A stretch of 64,000 bases of DNA from Promethearchaeota archaeon (GCA_030605085.1 JAUWBH010000008.1:1-64000), one strand, 5' to 3'. Positions 44,824 through 54,509 are shown, counted from the stretch's first letter. Translations and numbers: made by a program. Notes: a model not told the origin generated them from the sequence alone.

Positions 44824-46335
44824 ATGATAATGAATAAAAAAACCTGTCCCATAATTGTTGGTGGGGCTCAGTACACCCAACCTAAAGACACCTCTCAGCC
44901 ACTTGACCCGCTTAATCTGATGGTAAAAACTTGCCAAATGGCTCTTGCTGATACAAGAAATGATGAAATAAAGGATTATATTGATTCATTGTACATGATA
45001 AATATTAATAGTTGATCTTATAAGGATGCACCTAATGAATTGAGTAACATGCTTGGTATAAATCCTGTGCGAAAAGTTTATTTACCCGGTGGTGGTGATT
45101 CACCTCAGATGATAGTGAATAGGTGTGCTAAAGCTATTGCGTCTGGACAAAGTAAGACCATACTTATCGCAGGTGGAGAAGCCAACTATTCAGTTTTACG
45201 TGAAAAGAAAAGAAAAATAAGATTAGATTGGCCAAAACGTAAAATTCATAAATATATAGAAGAGAAATCGCAGCTTTTTACAACTAGCTTCGAAAATAAA
45301 TACGGGATGATATATCCTTCTTGTACATACGCTATGCTTGAGACAGCTGTTCGTGCCGCATCGGGTAGAAGTCTGGAACAACATAGAGAGCATATGGGTA
45401 GACTTTTTGAACATTATTCAAAAATAGCATCTAAAAATCCTTATGCGTGGAGTCATAAATCTTATACCGCTGAAGAAATCTTTACTCCATCTCCTAAAAA
45501 TCGCTATGTGCTCCATCCTTACACTAAACGTATGTGTTCAAATATGTTTGTAGATCAATCAGCGTCGCTGATAATGACAAGCGAAAAAATCGCCCAGACA
45601 CTAAATATAGACCCTAAACTCTGGATCTATCCTATGGGTGGTGCTGATTTTAAAAATATATTAAATATTACTAAACGACCAAAAATCTATGATTCACCTG
45701 CGGCAAAAGAAGGATCGAGACTTGCATTAAAGCAAGCAGGTCTTAAACTTGATGATATTGATTTATTTGACATTTATAGTTGTTTCCCCTCCATGGTACA
45801 AATTATTATGAATGAAATCGGTCTTTCTGCTGACGATCCTCGTGATTTTACATTAACAGGGGGACTTCCCTATTTTGGAGGACCAATGAACAATTATTCT
45901 ATGCACGCTATTATTACAGCTGTTAATTTTATTCGCGAAAATCCATCTAAAAAAATAATGGTGGTAGCAAATGGAGGATATAATACAAAACAATCATTTG
46001 GAATTTATGGTACTGAACCACCTGTTATTCCGTGGGACGAGCGCGATGATTCCGAAATACAACAATCCATCTTCTCAAAATCATTACCAGATCCAATCGA
46101 AGAGGCAAATAATCAAATTACCATTGAAGCATACACAATCTATTATAATCGTAATGGAATACCTAAACGAGTAATAGCACTCGGACATCTCGAAAATGGT
46201 CGGCGTACACTTGCTCTAATTGAAGCTAAAACCAATTTATTGCTAAAACTAGAACAGCAGGAACTTGTTGGAAAGATTTTCCCTGTTCATCACGATTCCG
46301 CTAGGGGTCATAATTTAATTTCAATCAGGGAATAA
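44824..46335 (+). pseudogene. TLP1-type thiolase-like gene with an in-frame TGA at a Trp position
   Basis: The full 503-codon frame is identical in order to the intact copy at 46466-47977, including LPGGGDSPQMIVNRCAKAIA, FDIYSCFPSMVQII and GGLPYFGGPMNNYSMHAI. Codon 64 (45013-45015) is TGA in NINS(TGA)SYKDAP, where the intact copy has NILSWSYKDAP with TGG. No other stop or shift is seen, so the break is one G-to-A change. Downstream restart would need an internal start such as TTG 45040. Confidence 0.8.
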
Positions 46336-46391
46336 TTACATGTCTTGTATTAAATATTTCCTTTAAATTATCTTTGGATTTTACCACCTTT

Positions 46392-46408
46392 ATCCGCAAA
46401 GAGCGGAT
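46392..46408. terminator. Hairpin with following T's after the broken thiolase-like gene
   Basis: ATCCGC (46392-46397), loop AAAGA, GCGGAT (46403-46408), then TTTTGTTAAAATTTT. A perfect 6-base stem with a U-rich tail. Confidence 0.45.
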
Positions 46409-46426
46409 TTTGTTAAAATTTTAAAA

Positions 46427-46465
46427 ATCGAAATTGATTTATTTTTTTTAATATTTTATTTGATA
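46427..46465 (+). repeat. Repeated leader of the thiolase-like array
   Basis: AAATCGAAATTGATTTATTT then TTTTTAATATTTTATTTGATA. The same leader is found at 44790-44823 and, partly, 44320-44344, each just before a copy of the gene. It contains the T-rich and TTTAATATTTTA stretches that could be the promoter. Confidence 0.65.
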
Positions 46466-47977
46466 ATGAATAATAAATCTCCCATAATCATTGGTGTAGC
46501 TCAGTACAGCCAACCTAAAGACACCCCTCAGCCACTTGATCCGCTTAATTTAATGGTAAAAACTTGCCAAATGGCTCTTACCGACACTGGATTAAATGAT
46601 ATAAATGATATAAAGAACCTTATTGATTCAGTGTATATGGTAAATATTCTTAGTTGGTCCTATAAGGATGCACCTGAAGAATTAAGTAAAATCCTTGGCA
46701 TAAAACCAGTCAAAAAAGTGTATCTACCCGGCGGTGGAGATTCACCTCAAATGTTGGTAAATCGGGCTGCTAAAGCTATTTCATCTGGCGAAAGTCAAGT
46801 AATATTAATTACAGGTGGAGAAGCCGCCTATTCAGTTTATCGTGAAAAAAAAAGAAAAATCACCTTGGATTGGCCAAAACGAAAAAAACCTGAATATATG
46901 GAAGATACAAAGTTTTATGGTACAACTAGTTTCGAGAATAAGTACGGGTTGTTTTACGCTTCTTGTTCATATGCTATGTTTGAGACAGCTGTACGTGCCG
47001 CATCAGGTAGAACTCTAGAAGAGCATAGAAAACATATAGGCAAACTTTTTGAGTATTATTCTAAAATTGCATCTAAAAATCCATATGCATGGAGTCAAAA
47101 ATCTTATACTGCTGAAGAGATCACCACTCCAAGTCCTAAAAATCGTTATGTGGTCCATCCTTATACTAAACATATGTGTTCAAATATGTATGTGGATCAA
47201 TCGGCATCGCTGATAATGACAAGCGAAAAAATTGCCGAGACTCTGAAAATCGACCCTAAACTCTGGATCTATCCTATGGGAGGTGCTGATCTTAAAAATA
47301 TAATTAATATTTCTCAACGTCCAAAGCTTTATGAATCGCCTGCGGCAAGAAAAGGATCACAACTCGCATTAGAGCAAGCTGGTCTTACTCTTAAGGAAAT
47401 TGATTTATTTGACATTTATAGTTGCTTTCCTTCCATTGTACAAATTATTAGAAACGAATTAGGTCTTTCTGAGGATGATCCTCGTGATTTTACATTAACG
47501 GGGGGGCTTCCCTATTTTGGCGGACCAATGAGCAATTATTCTATGCACGCTATTATCGAAGCTGTTAATATTATTCGTGAAAATCCCTCTAAAAAAATAA
47601 TGGTTGTAGCAAATGGTGGGTATAATACAAAACAATCATTTGGAATTTATGGGACTAAAACACCTACTATTCCGTGGAACGAACGCGATGATTCCGAAAT
47701 ACAACAATCTATCTTTTCGAAATCGTTACCAAAACCAATCGAAGAAGCGACTAGTCAAATTACCATTGAAGCGTACACAATTTATTATAATCGAGATGGA
47801 ATACCTAAACGAGTAATTGTACTTGGACATCTCGATAATGGACGTCGTACACTTGCTATTATTGCAGCTAAACCCGAGTTATTAGTAAAACTGGATCAAC
47901 AAGAACTTGTTGGAAAAATTTACCCCGTTCATTATGATTCCACTAGGGATCAAAATTTAATTTCTATTAGTGATTAA
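46466..47977 (+). CDS. TLP1-type thiolase-like protein (intact copy)
   Basis: 503 residues from ATG 46466. Thiolase-like type 1 with the added C-terminal domain: N-terminal half IIIGVAQYSQPKDTPQPLDP and LPGGGDSPQMLVNRAAKAI, second thiolase lobe IDLFDIYSCFPSIVQIIRNE and GGLPYFGGPMSNYSMHAI, and from about 405 a beta-rich tail (QITIEAYTIYYNRDGIPKRV). The S-C-F of IYSCFPS holds the usual nucleophile-region Cys. The TLP1 family acts on CoA esters or lipids, perhaps as a carrier rather than a classic thiolase. It is the downstream and only full copy of a tandem set. Confidence 0.8.
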   Translation: MNNKSPIIIGVAQYSQPKDTPQPLDPLNLMVKTCQMALTDTGLNDINDIKNLIDSVYMVNILSWSYKDAPEELSKILGIKPVKKVYLPGGGDSPQMLVNRAAKAISSGESQVILITGGEAAYSVYREKKRKITLDWPKRKKPEYMEDTKFYGTTSFENKYGLFYASCSYAMFETAVRAASGRTLEEHRKHIGKLFEYYSKIASKNPYAWSQKSYTAEEITTPSPKNRYVVHPYTKHMCSNMYVDQSASLIMTSEKIAETLKIDPKLWIYPMGGADLKNIINISQRPKLYESPAARKGSQLALEQAGLTLKEIDLFDIYSCFPSIVQIIRNELGLSEDDPRDFTLTGGLPYFGGPMSNYSMHAIIEAVNIIRENPSKKIMVVANGGYNTKQSFGIYGTKTPTIPWNERDDSEIQQSIFSKSLPKPIEEATSQITIEAYTIYYNRDGIPKRVIVLGHLDNGRRTLAIIAAKPELLVKLDQQELVGKIYPVHYDSTRDQNLISISD

Positions 47978-48086
47978 TTAATGAAATCTCTTTATTCATA
48001 TGAAAAGTAAATCATTAATTTATTAAATATCAAAAATAAATTAATTTTAAAACCCTAAATTTTTTTAATTTTGGTGAGAGATTAAA

Positions 48087-49388
48087 ATGTTAGGCGATCT
48101 TAGCGATGATGAAGCCAATGAACTAATCGCATATTTTTCTAAAAGTATGATAAGCAATATTGTAATTCGAGACGCCTCTCTGGGAAGTCAAATATTTCCT
48201 GTAAATCATTATATTAATGTTGCTACTTATATTTTATATGACCCATCTTATCAATATAACATCTTGAAAAAAGTAGCGAGTAAGATATCCCCAGAGAACA
48301 TTGCAAGAAGGTCGAAAGGCTTATGTTTACCATTGAATCAGCTGGCTTTTTATTCTATAGCCATGCTGTATTTACAGGGTCGAGCTGCTGTTATTAACGA
48401 CAACCTTTATAAAAAGAAGTCCGACCCTAATGTTATTGTAGAGCCCGAAACAAAGAAAAAAGAATTAAAATTCATTCTTGATTTTTGGAGAAGGCTGAGC
48501 CCCAATTATCGCAATGATAGAGCGCTAACGGTAGAAAATAAAGAAATTGTGTTTCTTACTGAAGATTACATCAATGCATTAAGAGATCAAATGATTCCTG
48601 TTAACGTTAATCAAGAGATCATCAAAAAATTAAGGCAAACTATCGCCCATTTAACGATTTTTAACTTTCTTTTTCAAGCCGAGTGTAGAGCAGGAATATC
48701 TGAACACGGACCATACTATTTTGAAGATAATCATGAACCTTTAATATTCAAGGAATTCCAGTATTTATATACGGGCAAAGAAATTTTTGGAATAGACTTT
48801 TCTGAATTTTTACCCCAAAAAGTAACTAAACCTTCACCAATTCCAAATCTGATAGTCGGGATGACACTTAAGGATATGAATAAAATAGAATTTAACGATT
48901 GGGGGACATTATTTGCCGATCCAGCAGATTTTTCTTCGAACATAACATCAATAGGGATTTGGACAAAAGAACTTATTCATCCAAAGAACCTTCGTTATCC
49001 TGACAATATGGGCAAGTTAGCACCGCTACCTCTTAATATTTTAGATGAATTAAGTGATTTTGCTAAAAAGGGTACGAAGGAATTATATGTTGATTACTCC
49101 AAGTGGGACTTTACTAAAAAATTGATGCTCGGGACTAACCTTTACGCCAATAATTGTATGACTTTATGTGCCGGGTATGCGGGAATAGAAAATGACTTTA
49201 ATTGGACTTGGGCTAACGATTACGCTTTGGACAAACATTTTAAGACAGATTTATTAGATAAAGAAAAAATAAAGTATTACATTGATCATTTAAAAAGATG
49301 GGATGGCGGACATCCATTTATGCAACGGGTGTTAAGGGGGCGTAAAATTCAAGCAAAAGATCCTTTTTATTACTATTTACAAGATTAA
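48087..49388 (+). CDS. Uncharacterised large protein, 433 residues
   Basis: No known motif. The mid-part has IGIWTKELIHPKNLRYPDNM and the C-terminal part has aromatic- and Cys-containing stretches: NNCMTLCAGYAGIENDFNWT and HLKRWDGGHPFMQRVLRGRK. No signal peptide or membrane helix. The gene follows the thiolase-like array by 110 bases with AGAGATTAAA as a possible ribosome-binding leader. Clearly coding, function unknown. Confidence 0.6.
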   Translation: MLGDLSDDEANELIAYFSKSMISNIVIRDASLGSQIFPVNHYINVATYILYDPSYQYNILKKVASKISPENIARRSKGLCLPLNQLAFYSIAMLYLQGRAAVINDNLYKKKSDPNVIVEPETKKKELKFILDFWRRLSPNYRNDRALTVENKEIVFLTEDYINALRDQMIPVNVNQEIIKKLRQTIAHLTIFNFLFQAECRAGISEHGPYYFEDNHEPLIFKEFQYLYTGKEIFGIDFSEFLPQKVTKPSPIPNLIVGMTLKDMNKIEFNDWGTLFADPADFSSNITSIGIWTKELIHPKNLRYPDNMGKLAPLPLNILDELSDFAKKGTKELYVDYSKWDFTKKLMLGTNLYANNCMTLCAGYAGIENDFNWTWANDYALDKHFKTDLLDKEKIKYYIDHLKRWDGGHPFMQRVLRGRKIQAKDPFYYYLQD

Positions 49389-49398
49389 TTGTATAATC

Positions 49399-49487
49399 TT
49401 AGTCTAGTGTTGAGATTAAATATTCCGAAATGCCATCATCTTCTTTCCCTTCGCATGTAAATATTGCTACTTGCTCGAAAATCTCTC
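49399..49487 (-). pseudogene. Relic of the CrtC-like gene's 3' end
   Basis: The minus strand reads EIFEQVAIFTCEGKEDDGIS, then EYLISTLD-stop, matching the ending EIFEQVAIFKCEGKEGDGIS EYLISTRD of the gene at 51189-52172. The DNA is similar over about 90 bases, so the end of a second gene copy was left here. Confidence 0.7.
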
Positions 49488-49670
49488 CCTTCTCTTTAGA
49501 AAAGTTCAAACATTATCTAAATACCCTTTAATTCTCTTTATCTCTACTTGAGATCCGATAACGGAAATCTTTTTGAAAAAATAAGTTAGTCGGGAAATTT
49601 TATCAAATGTTCTAGTAGAATAGAACACCAAATCTTTTTTTTACCAAATTTTCATTATTTTTATAAAAAA

Positions 49671-50990
49671 GTGGAGGTGCCTTTTATTTTTGCACACAAA
49701 AAGACCTCTTTTAAAATAATTCTTCTAATAGTATTATCTTTTACAATTTTAATAATTAAGTCAGAGATTTTTCTTTCAGGAGATTTAGGATCTCCTAAAG
49801 ATTCTAAGAATGATTTAAAAGAAGAAGATGATAAAGTTCCAGATTCACATTACACTCCGAAAGGTGTTAGATTAACAATAATTAACGATTTAAGCAATTC
49901 TGTTGTTATAACATGGTTTACTAATGCTGACACATCCAATCCAATAGTAGAATATTCAACAAATTCCGAATTACTAAATTCAAAAGAAGTTAAAGCAATA
50001 ACAAAGAAAATATCTGGTACATTTATTTATACTACTGAGCTTTCAGATCTAAATTCTAGCGAAACTTACTATTATAGCGTAAGTTCTGACGAATCTCATA
50101 AAAGAGAAATTATGAGTTTTACTACTATAGCAAATAGAGGCATAAATCAGGTAAGATTTTTAGTATATGGAGATACTCGATCTCAAAGAGATGTAAGATC
50201 CGCACTTTCAGAAAAAATAATGGGACATTTTAGAGACGATTTTGAATTCACGATTAATTTAGGGGATATTGTAGACGATGGAAGGGATCAAGATCTCTGG
50301 AATAATTACTTTGAAGATACAGAAGAATTGAACGCGTATAAACAAGGAATTTATATTGAAGGGAATCACGAAAAAGGTCTAGAAACCTTGATGTACGATA
50401 ACTTACCAATGATTAGTACTGAAAATAATCGATATTATGCGTTTAGCTATGGAGATATAGGTTTGATAATTCTTAATTCTAATTCTTACACTATAGACGA
50501 TGACGATCAAACAGATTGGCTGAACGAAACATTGTTTCAATTCTCTCAAAAAAATTCTTTTAATTTCGCGTTTATGCATCATCCGTTACTACACAATAGA
50601 TCTCAATCATGTCATAGGGAAAAATGGAGACCTTTGTTCGAGAAATATAACGTTTCTTGTATATTTGCGGGACATAATCATCATTACGAAAGATCTTATC
50701 CCATTACTAATCTTGATCTTTTAGAATTTGACAATTCTGAACTCTATCGTTATAAAAATCTTAAAAATCCTATATATTTTGTATCTGGTAGTGCGGGTGC
50801 TCCATTATACGATTTATACGATTTTGATTTCATTGCCAAAAATCAAAAAGCGTATCATTTTATTCTCGTAGAAATTAAAAAAGAATTAGATAAAACCACT
50901 CTTTCAATAGAAGTTTGGGGCATGCCTGAAGATTTTGGTGACCTTTATTTATTCGATACCATAACGATTATAAATAGAGCTAAGAGCTAA
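49671..50990 (+). CDS. Membrane-anchored purple-acid-phosphatase-type metallophosphoesterase
   Basis: A 439-residue exported protein. A basic head (FAHKKTSFK) is followed by a hydrophobic helix of about 18 residues (IILLIVLSFTILIIKSEIF), then an acidic linker, a fibronectin-like N-terminal domain (VRLTIINDLSNSVVITWFTN), and the metallophosphoesterase site: VYGDTRSQRD, INLGDIVDDG, YIEGNHEKG, FMHHPLLHN and IFAGHNHHYERS. This is the purple-acid-phosphatase layout, a Fe/Zn binuclear phosphatase acting outside the cell. The start is a GTG (49671) overlapping a GGAGGTG sequence; ATG is absent nearby. Confidence 0.82.
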   Translation: MEVPFIFAHKKTSFKIILLIVLSFTILIIKSEIFLSGDLGSPKDSKNDLKEEDDKVPDSHYTPKGVRLTIINDLSNSVVITWFTNADTSNPIVEYSTNSELLNSKEVKAITKKISGTFIYTTELSDLNSSETYYYSVSSDESHKREIMSFTTIANRGINQVRFLVYGDTRSQRDVRSALSEKIMGHFRDDFEFTINLGDIVDDGRDQDLWNNYFEDTEELNAYKQGIYIEGNHEKGLETLMYDNLPMISTENNRYYAFSYGDIGLIILNSNSYTIDDDDQTDWLNETLFQFSQKNSFNFAFMHHPLLHNRSQSCHREKWRPLFEKYNVSCIFAGHNHHYERSYPITNLDLLEFDNSELYRYKNLKNPIYFVSGSAGAPLYDLYDFDFIAKNQKAYHFILVEIKKELDKTTLSIEVWGMPEDFGDLYLFDTITIINRAKS

Positions 50991-51188
50991 ATTTCAATCT
51001 TGATCTTGAAAATTAATTAATTAACTTTATTTTTTTTACATTTATTTCTCACAATCTTCCAAATGTAAGAATAATTTGATAGAAAATAAAATCCAATACA
51101 AAATTTTAGTTCTTATTTCACATGTGAGAAAAAGAATGAATAAAGCATAACAGTTCAGAATTTAGTAAGCTAATTTAACTTAGCTTAA

Positions 51189-52172
51189 TTAGTCCCGTGT
51201 TGAGATTAAATACTCCGAAATACCATCACCTTCTTTCCCTTCGCATTTAAATATTGCTACTTGCTCGAAAATCTCTGTTTTTCCCGATCGGGATGGAAGG
51301 GGTAAGTACATTGAATGAATTGTTTTTGATTCCACTGTTCTTATATTTCCTTTTTTGTCTGTCAAAGTGAATACGGAAGAAACGGGAGTTTTTCCGTCGT
51401 CTTTTGTTTTTGTAGATACTTCAACTTTTTCGAGTATAGCATTCTCTTTGCCCTTTGTAAAAATGGTGCCGAATTGCATGATTTTGCCTAGAAGTTCTGA
51501 TCTTACAATTATAAACGTCTCATCTTCAAATTGGGCAGCAACCCAATTCCAATTATCAATTCGAACCCAATGTCTAATACCATAGCTGTGATCGCGATGA
51601 CCATACCCCGAAATATTTCGCATTTCGTAAACTTTGCCTTTTTTTTTCAATTCCAAAGTACCCGTTGCGATCATAGGTTGTTCGTAATGTTCTTGAGCAA
51701 CCACCTTTAGTAATTCCTCTCCATACTTCTTAATGAATTCTTCGGGATCTTCTGCATCTGCTGAATTGAATATAGGAAACCTCCCTTTCATATCAACGTC
51801 TAATTTAAACTTCTGATCTTCAAATACTAATTTCCATTGTTCCATTGGTTTGATACAATAATACTTTATTTTTTTATCAAATTCCCATTTGTTCGGCAAT
51901 TTTTCGAGCGGAATTTCGTTAAAGTATGTATTATTCTTACCATCAACAACTAATAAACACAAAATTCGAGATTTATTTTTGTCCATATGGAGCGATAATC
52001 TAGTGACAAAAAAAACTCTATTTGGACGATCAATAAAATTAAAGTACCAACTCTCATTATGGTATCTTGGGAATTTTCCAAAAACTTTTTCGAAATCGTG
52101 CATATATTCATCTTTTTCGGAAATAGGAATCCTATTCTTAATCAACTCCTTAAAGTCTATCTCTTCTGTCAT
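51189..52172 (-). CDS. CrtC/hydroxyneurosporene-synthase-like, DUF7064-type protein
   Basis: A 327-residue protein with the diagnostic block ISGYGHRDHSYGIRHWVRID near residues 195-215, where H, D and H line the cavity in CrtC- and Svf1-like beta-barrels. MEQWKLVFEDQKFKLDVDM and DNWNWVAAQFEDETFIIVR also fit. The fold is two lipocalin-like barrels that bind or modify hydrophobic lipids. No carotenoid genes are here, so a lipid role is only likely. A truncated relic of the 3' end lies at 49399. Confidence 0.7.
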   Translation of the reverse strand: MTEEIDFKELIKNRIPISEKDEYMHDFEKVFGKFPRYHNESWYFNFIDRPNRVFFVTRLSLHMDKNKSRILCLLVVDGKNNTYFNEIPLEKLPNKWEFDKKIKYYCIKPMEQWKLVFEDQKFKLDVDMKGRFPIFNSADAEDPEEFIKKYGEELLKVVAQEHYEQPMIATGTLELKKKGKVYEMRNISGYGHRDHSYGIRHWVRIDNWNWVAAQFEDETFIIVRSELLGKIMQFGTIFTKGKENAILEKVEVSTKTKDDGKTPVSSVFTLTDKKGNIRTVESKTIHSMYLPLPSRSGKTEIFEQVAIFKCEGKEGDGISEYLISTRD

Positions 52173-52399
52173 AATAATCCAATCCTAAAATATGAGAATT
52201 TCCTTTTAACAGATTTTATCATAACTGTTTTTATTTATAATTTAAATTCTATTTTTATTAATATTTTTGATATTATGGTCGATAATTAAAACCTTTAAAA
52301 TTTATATTTCTTTGTTTAAATTTATTTAGAAAGATACAATATAGTTAATAATTTACAATGATTACATAATAATTAAAATAATTAAAAATTTTAACGAAA

Positions 52400-53494
52400 A
52401 TGTCAGAAAAATTATGGGGTAAAGTAGCGAAAAACTTTATGAATGCTGGGGCCATTGCAATGCCCATAACTGACACCGTTCTTGAAATATTAAAATTGAT
52501 CTTAACTGAAGAACAAGCGAAATTTCTTTTGCTTTTTAAAAAACGTACATACAATAGTGACGAGATCAAAACCTTAACAGATTTAGATGAGGATTCTTTA
52601 AATAAAATGCTAAAAGAGCTCATGTATATTGGAGTTATATCTGGTATTCCTAGTAGAAGTACAGGAATTATGGTTTATCGATTGACGCCCTTTTTTCCTG
52701 GTGTTCTTGAATTTACATTGATGCGTGGAGAAACGGGGGAAAAAGAAAAGAAAATAGCACAATTATGGGAAAAATTTTTCAACGAATTGGTGAAAGCAAC
52801 TCAAATGAACTACGATACAATTATACCAATATTTAAGAAATTTGGAAAATCAATAGAGAGAGTAGTTCCTGTTGAGGGTAAGATTGAAGTACCACAGGAA
52901 AATGTGTTACCTTTCGAAGAAATTTCGAAAATAATAGAAAAATACGACACTATTGGTCTTGCTCATTGTTATTGTAGACACCGTAAAGACCTTCTCGGCG
53001 ATCCTTGCAAAGTTACTGACGAAAGAAAAAATTGTTTTGCTCTTGGAAGGGCTGCCGAATTTACTAATTCTCAAGGTTTTACAAAACAAATTTCAAAAGA
53101 GGAAGCTTTAAGAATATTAAAAGAATGTGAAGATGCAGGGCTCGTTCATAAAGCCTTTCATCATAGACTTGACCCAGAAAGAGATGAAGAGGCAATTTGT
53201 AATTGTTGTAAGTGTTGTTGTGGAACTTTTGATGCACACTATAAAGGCGCATCTCCTTTGATGAGTTTGACATCGTTCATAGCGAGTGTGAACAATGACG
53301 AGTGTATAGGATGCGGAACATGCGTTGAAATATGTAATACTGAAGCAATACAGTTGGAGGATACTACTGCCGTTATTATCGAAGAGAGATGCATTGGATG
53401 TGGTTTATGTGCTCATCACTGTCCTGAAGAAGCAATAAACTTAGAAAGAACGGGACCTAGAAATGTATTTGTTCCACCGCCTAAAATTTCTTAA
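52400..53494 (+). CDS. Winged-helix plus double 4Fe-4S protein (paralogue)
   Basis: A 364-residue paralogue of the protein at 15582. An N-terminal winged-helix-like region (SDEIKTLTDLDEDSLNKMLK, about 50-80) is followed by a Cys-rich middle (LAHCYCRHRKDLLGDPC; ICNCCKCCCGTFD) and two ferredoxin motifs, CIGCGTCVEICN and CIGCGLCAHHCP. Note the second Cys position of the first motif ends in CN rather than CP. Either redox sensing with DNA binding, or electron transfer; not known. Confidence 0.75.
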   Translation: MSEKLWGKVAKNFMNAGAIAMPITDTVLEILKLILTEEQAKFLLLFKKRTYNSDEIKTLTDLDEDSLNKMLKELMYIGVISGIPSRSTGIMVYRLTPFFPGVLEFTLMRGETGEKEKKIAQLWEKFFNELVKATQMNYDTIIPIFKKFGKSIERVVPVEGKIEVPQENVLPFEEISKIIEKYDTIGLAHCYCRHRKDLLGDPCKVTDERKNCFALGRAAEFTNSQGFTKQISKEEALRILKECEDAGLVHKAFHHRLDPERDEEAICNCCKCCCGTFDAHYKGASPLMSLTSFIASVNNDECIGCGTCVEICNTEAIQLEDTTAVIIEERCIGCGLCAHHCPEEAINLERTGPRNVFVPPPKIS

Positions 53495-53526
53495 TCTTTT
53501 TCTTAAAAAACGCTAAAAATTCTGTC

Positions 53527-53703
53527 TTAGGACGTTCTTAATTCTAACATATAATTTCTCAGTTGTTGATACAAATCACTTGCGATGTTTGGTTCTTGAT
53601 CTGCTAAGTTATTTAATTGAAACTGGTCTTTTTTTCGATTGTATAATTCATCAGTTTTGGGTGTTTCTGGTATGCTTCCAGGAGATTTAATTAATTCATG
53701 ATT
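53527..53703 (-). pseudogene. Sulfatase C-terminal relic
   Basis: One minus-strand frame reads SPGSIPETPKTDELYNRKKD, then QFQLNNLADQEPNIASDLYQ and QLRNYMLELRTS-stop. The TDELYNxxxDxxxLNNLAD pattern is the C-terminal sub-domain of sulfatases. The catalytic domain is gone, and the fragment abuts the end of the eRF1-like gene. Confidence 0.6.
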
Positions 53704-54448
53704 AGTCTCTTTTTGTAAAGCAAACTAATCCACCAAACATTTCCACTTTTATTCCAGCATCCGATTCAGCATTAACAATTTTAGTTTTAATCCCGTGATT
53801 TTTTGCGATCTGTAATATTCGATAAGTTCTATTTCTTTTTTTAGGGTTTTCAAGGGTTTTATCTGTAAGGATTATATAATTAGGCTTCACTTCATTATTT
53901 TTCCATTTTTTATCTATATCTTTTTCAATTTCTTCCACCGTATAAAGAATTTTGGAGTATTTATTGGGTTTGTTTATTAATTCATCCAGATCTTCTAATA
54001 TTAACATTGCTTCTTGGTTTGATATTTCTTCAACCGCTTCTTTAAAATACTCATTTCTTACGAGATAAGATACCTCTTTTAGATTTTTTGCTGAACCTAC
54101 TATTTCATTAAAAACAACCGTATTTTCTCCCTTTTTTAATAACCATAAATGATGCTTCTTAACGTGACTTAAAAACTCTTTTGAATATTCCTTTTTCGGA
54201 GGAGATACAATTAAGGTACTTTTTATACCTTCTTTTATAACTGATCTTATTTTATCCACAATCTCCTCATGAAAATGGTATAATTGTTTGCTATCTTGAT
54301 ATTTTCTTTTTCTTCCACGCTTTATTATGATATCTGTTTTTATCGTTTGACTGAAAATTCTCCAAAATACTGCGCGATCATCATGTAAACCAATAAGTAA
54401 TGAAACGGGATGACCACGCTTTACTCGAGTCTTCCTTTTCTTTGGCAT
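53702..54448 (-). CDS. eRF1/Pelota-like domain protein
   Basis: A 248-residue basic protein: N-terminal KKRKTRVKRGHPVSLLIGLH, middle IVSPPKKEYSKEFLSHVKKH, and an ending ILYTVEEIEKDIDKKW, then IAKNHGIKTKIVNAESDAG and GGLVCFTKRD. This resembles domains 2 and 3 of eRF1/Pelota (VLRF1-like release factors), without the N-terminal codon-recognition domain. The middle domain lacks a clear GGQ. It may act in ribosome rescue or as a peptidyl-tRNA hydrolase-like factor. Not a standard aRF1. Confidence 0.55.
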   Translation of the reverse strand: MPKKRKTRVKRGHPVSLLIGLHDDRAVFWRIFSQTIKTDIIIKRGRKRKYQDSKQLYHFHEEIVDKIRSVIKEGIKSTLIVSPPKKEYSKEFLSHVKKHHLWLLKKGENTVVFNEIVGSAKNLKEVSYLVRNEYFKEAVEEISNQEAMLILEDLDELINKPNKYSKILYTVEEIEKDIDKKWKNNEVKPNYIILTDKTLENPKKRNRTYRILQIAKNHGIKTKIVNAESDAGIKVEMFGGLVCFTKRD

Positions 54449-54509
54449 ACTATATAATAAATTTTTTTTTTTATGGAGATAAATACGCTCTTAAATCAAT
54501 TTTTCAAAC

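Noticed and set aside
44443..45015. TGA decoded as tryptophan in this organism
   Set aside because: TGA ends many normal genes here, with ATGA overlaps at 20889 and 43380, and those genes also use TGG. The TGA-broken frames lie in duplicated or truncated genes.
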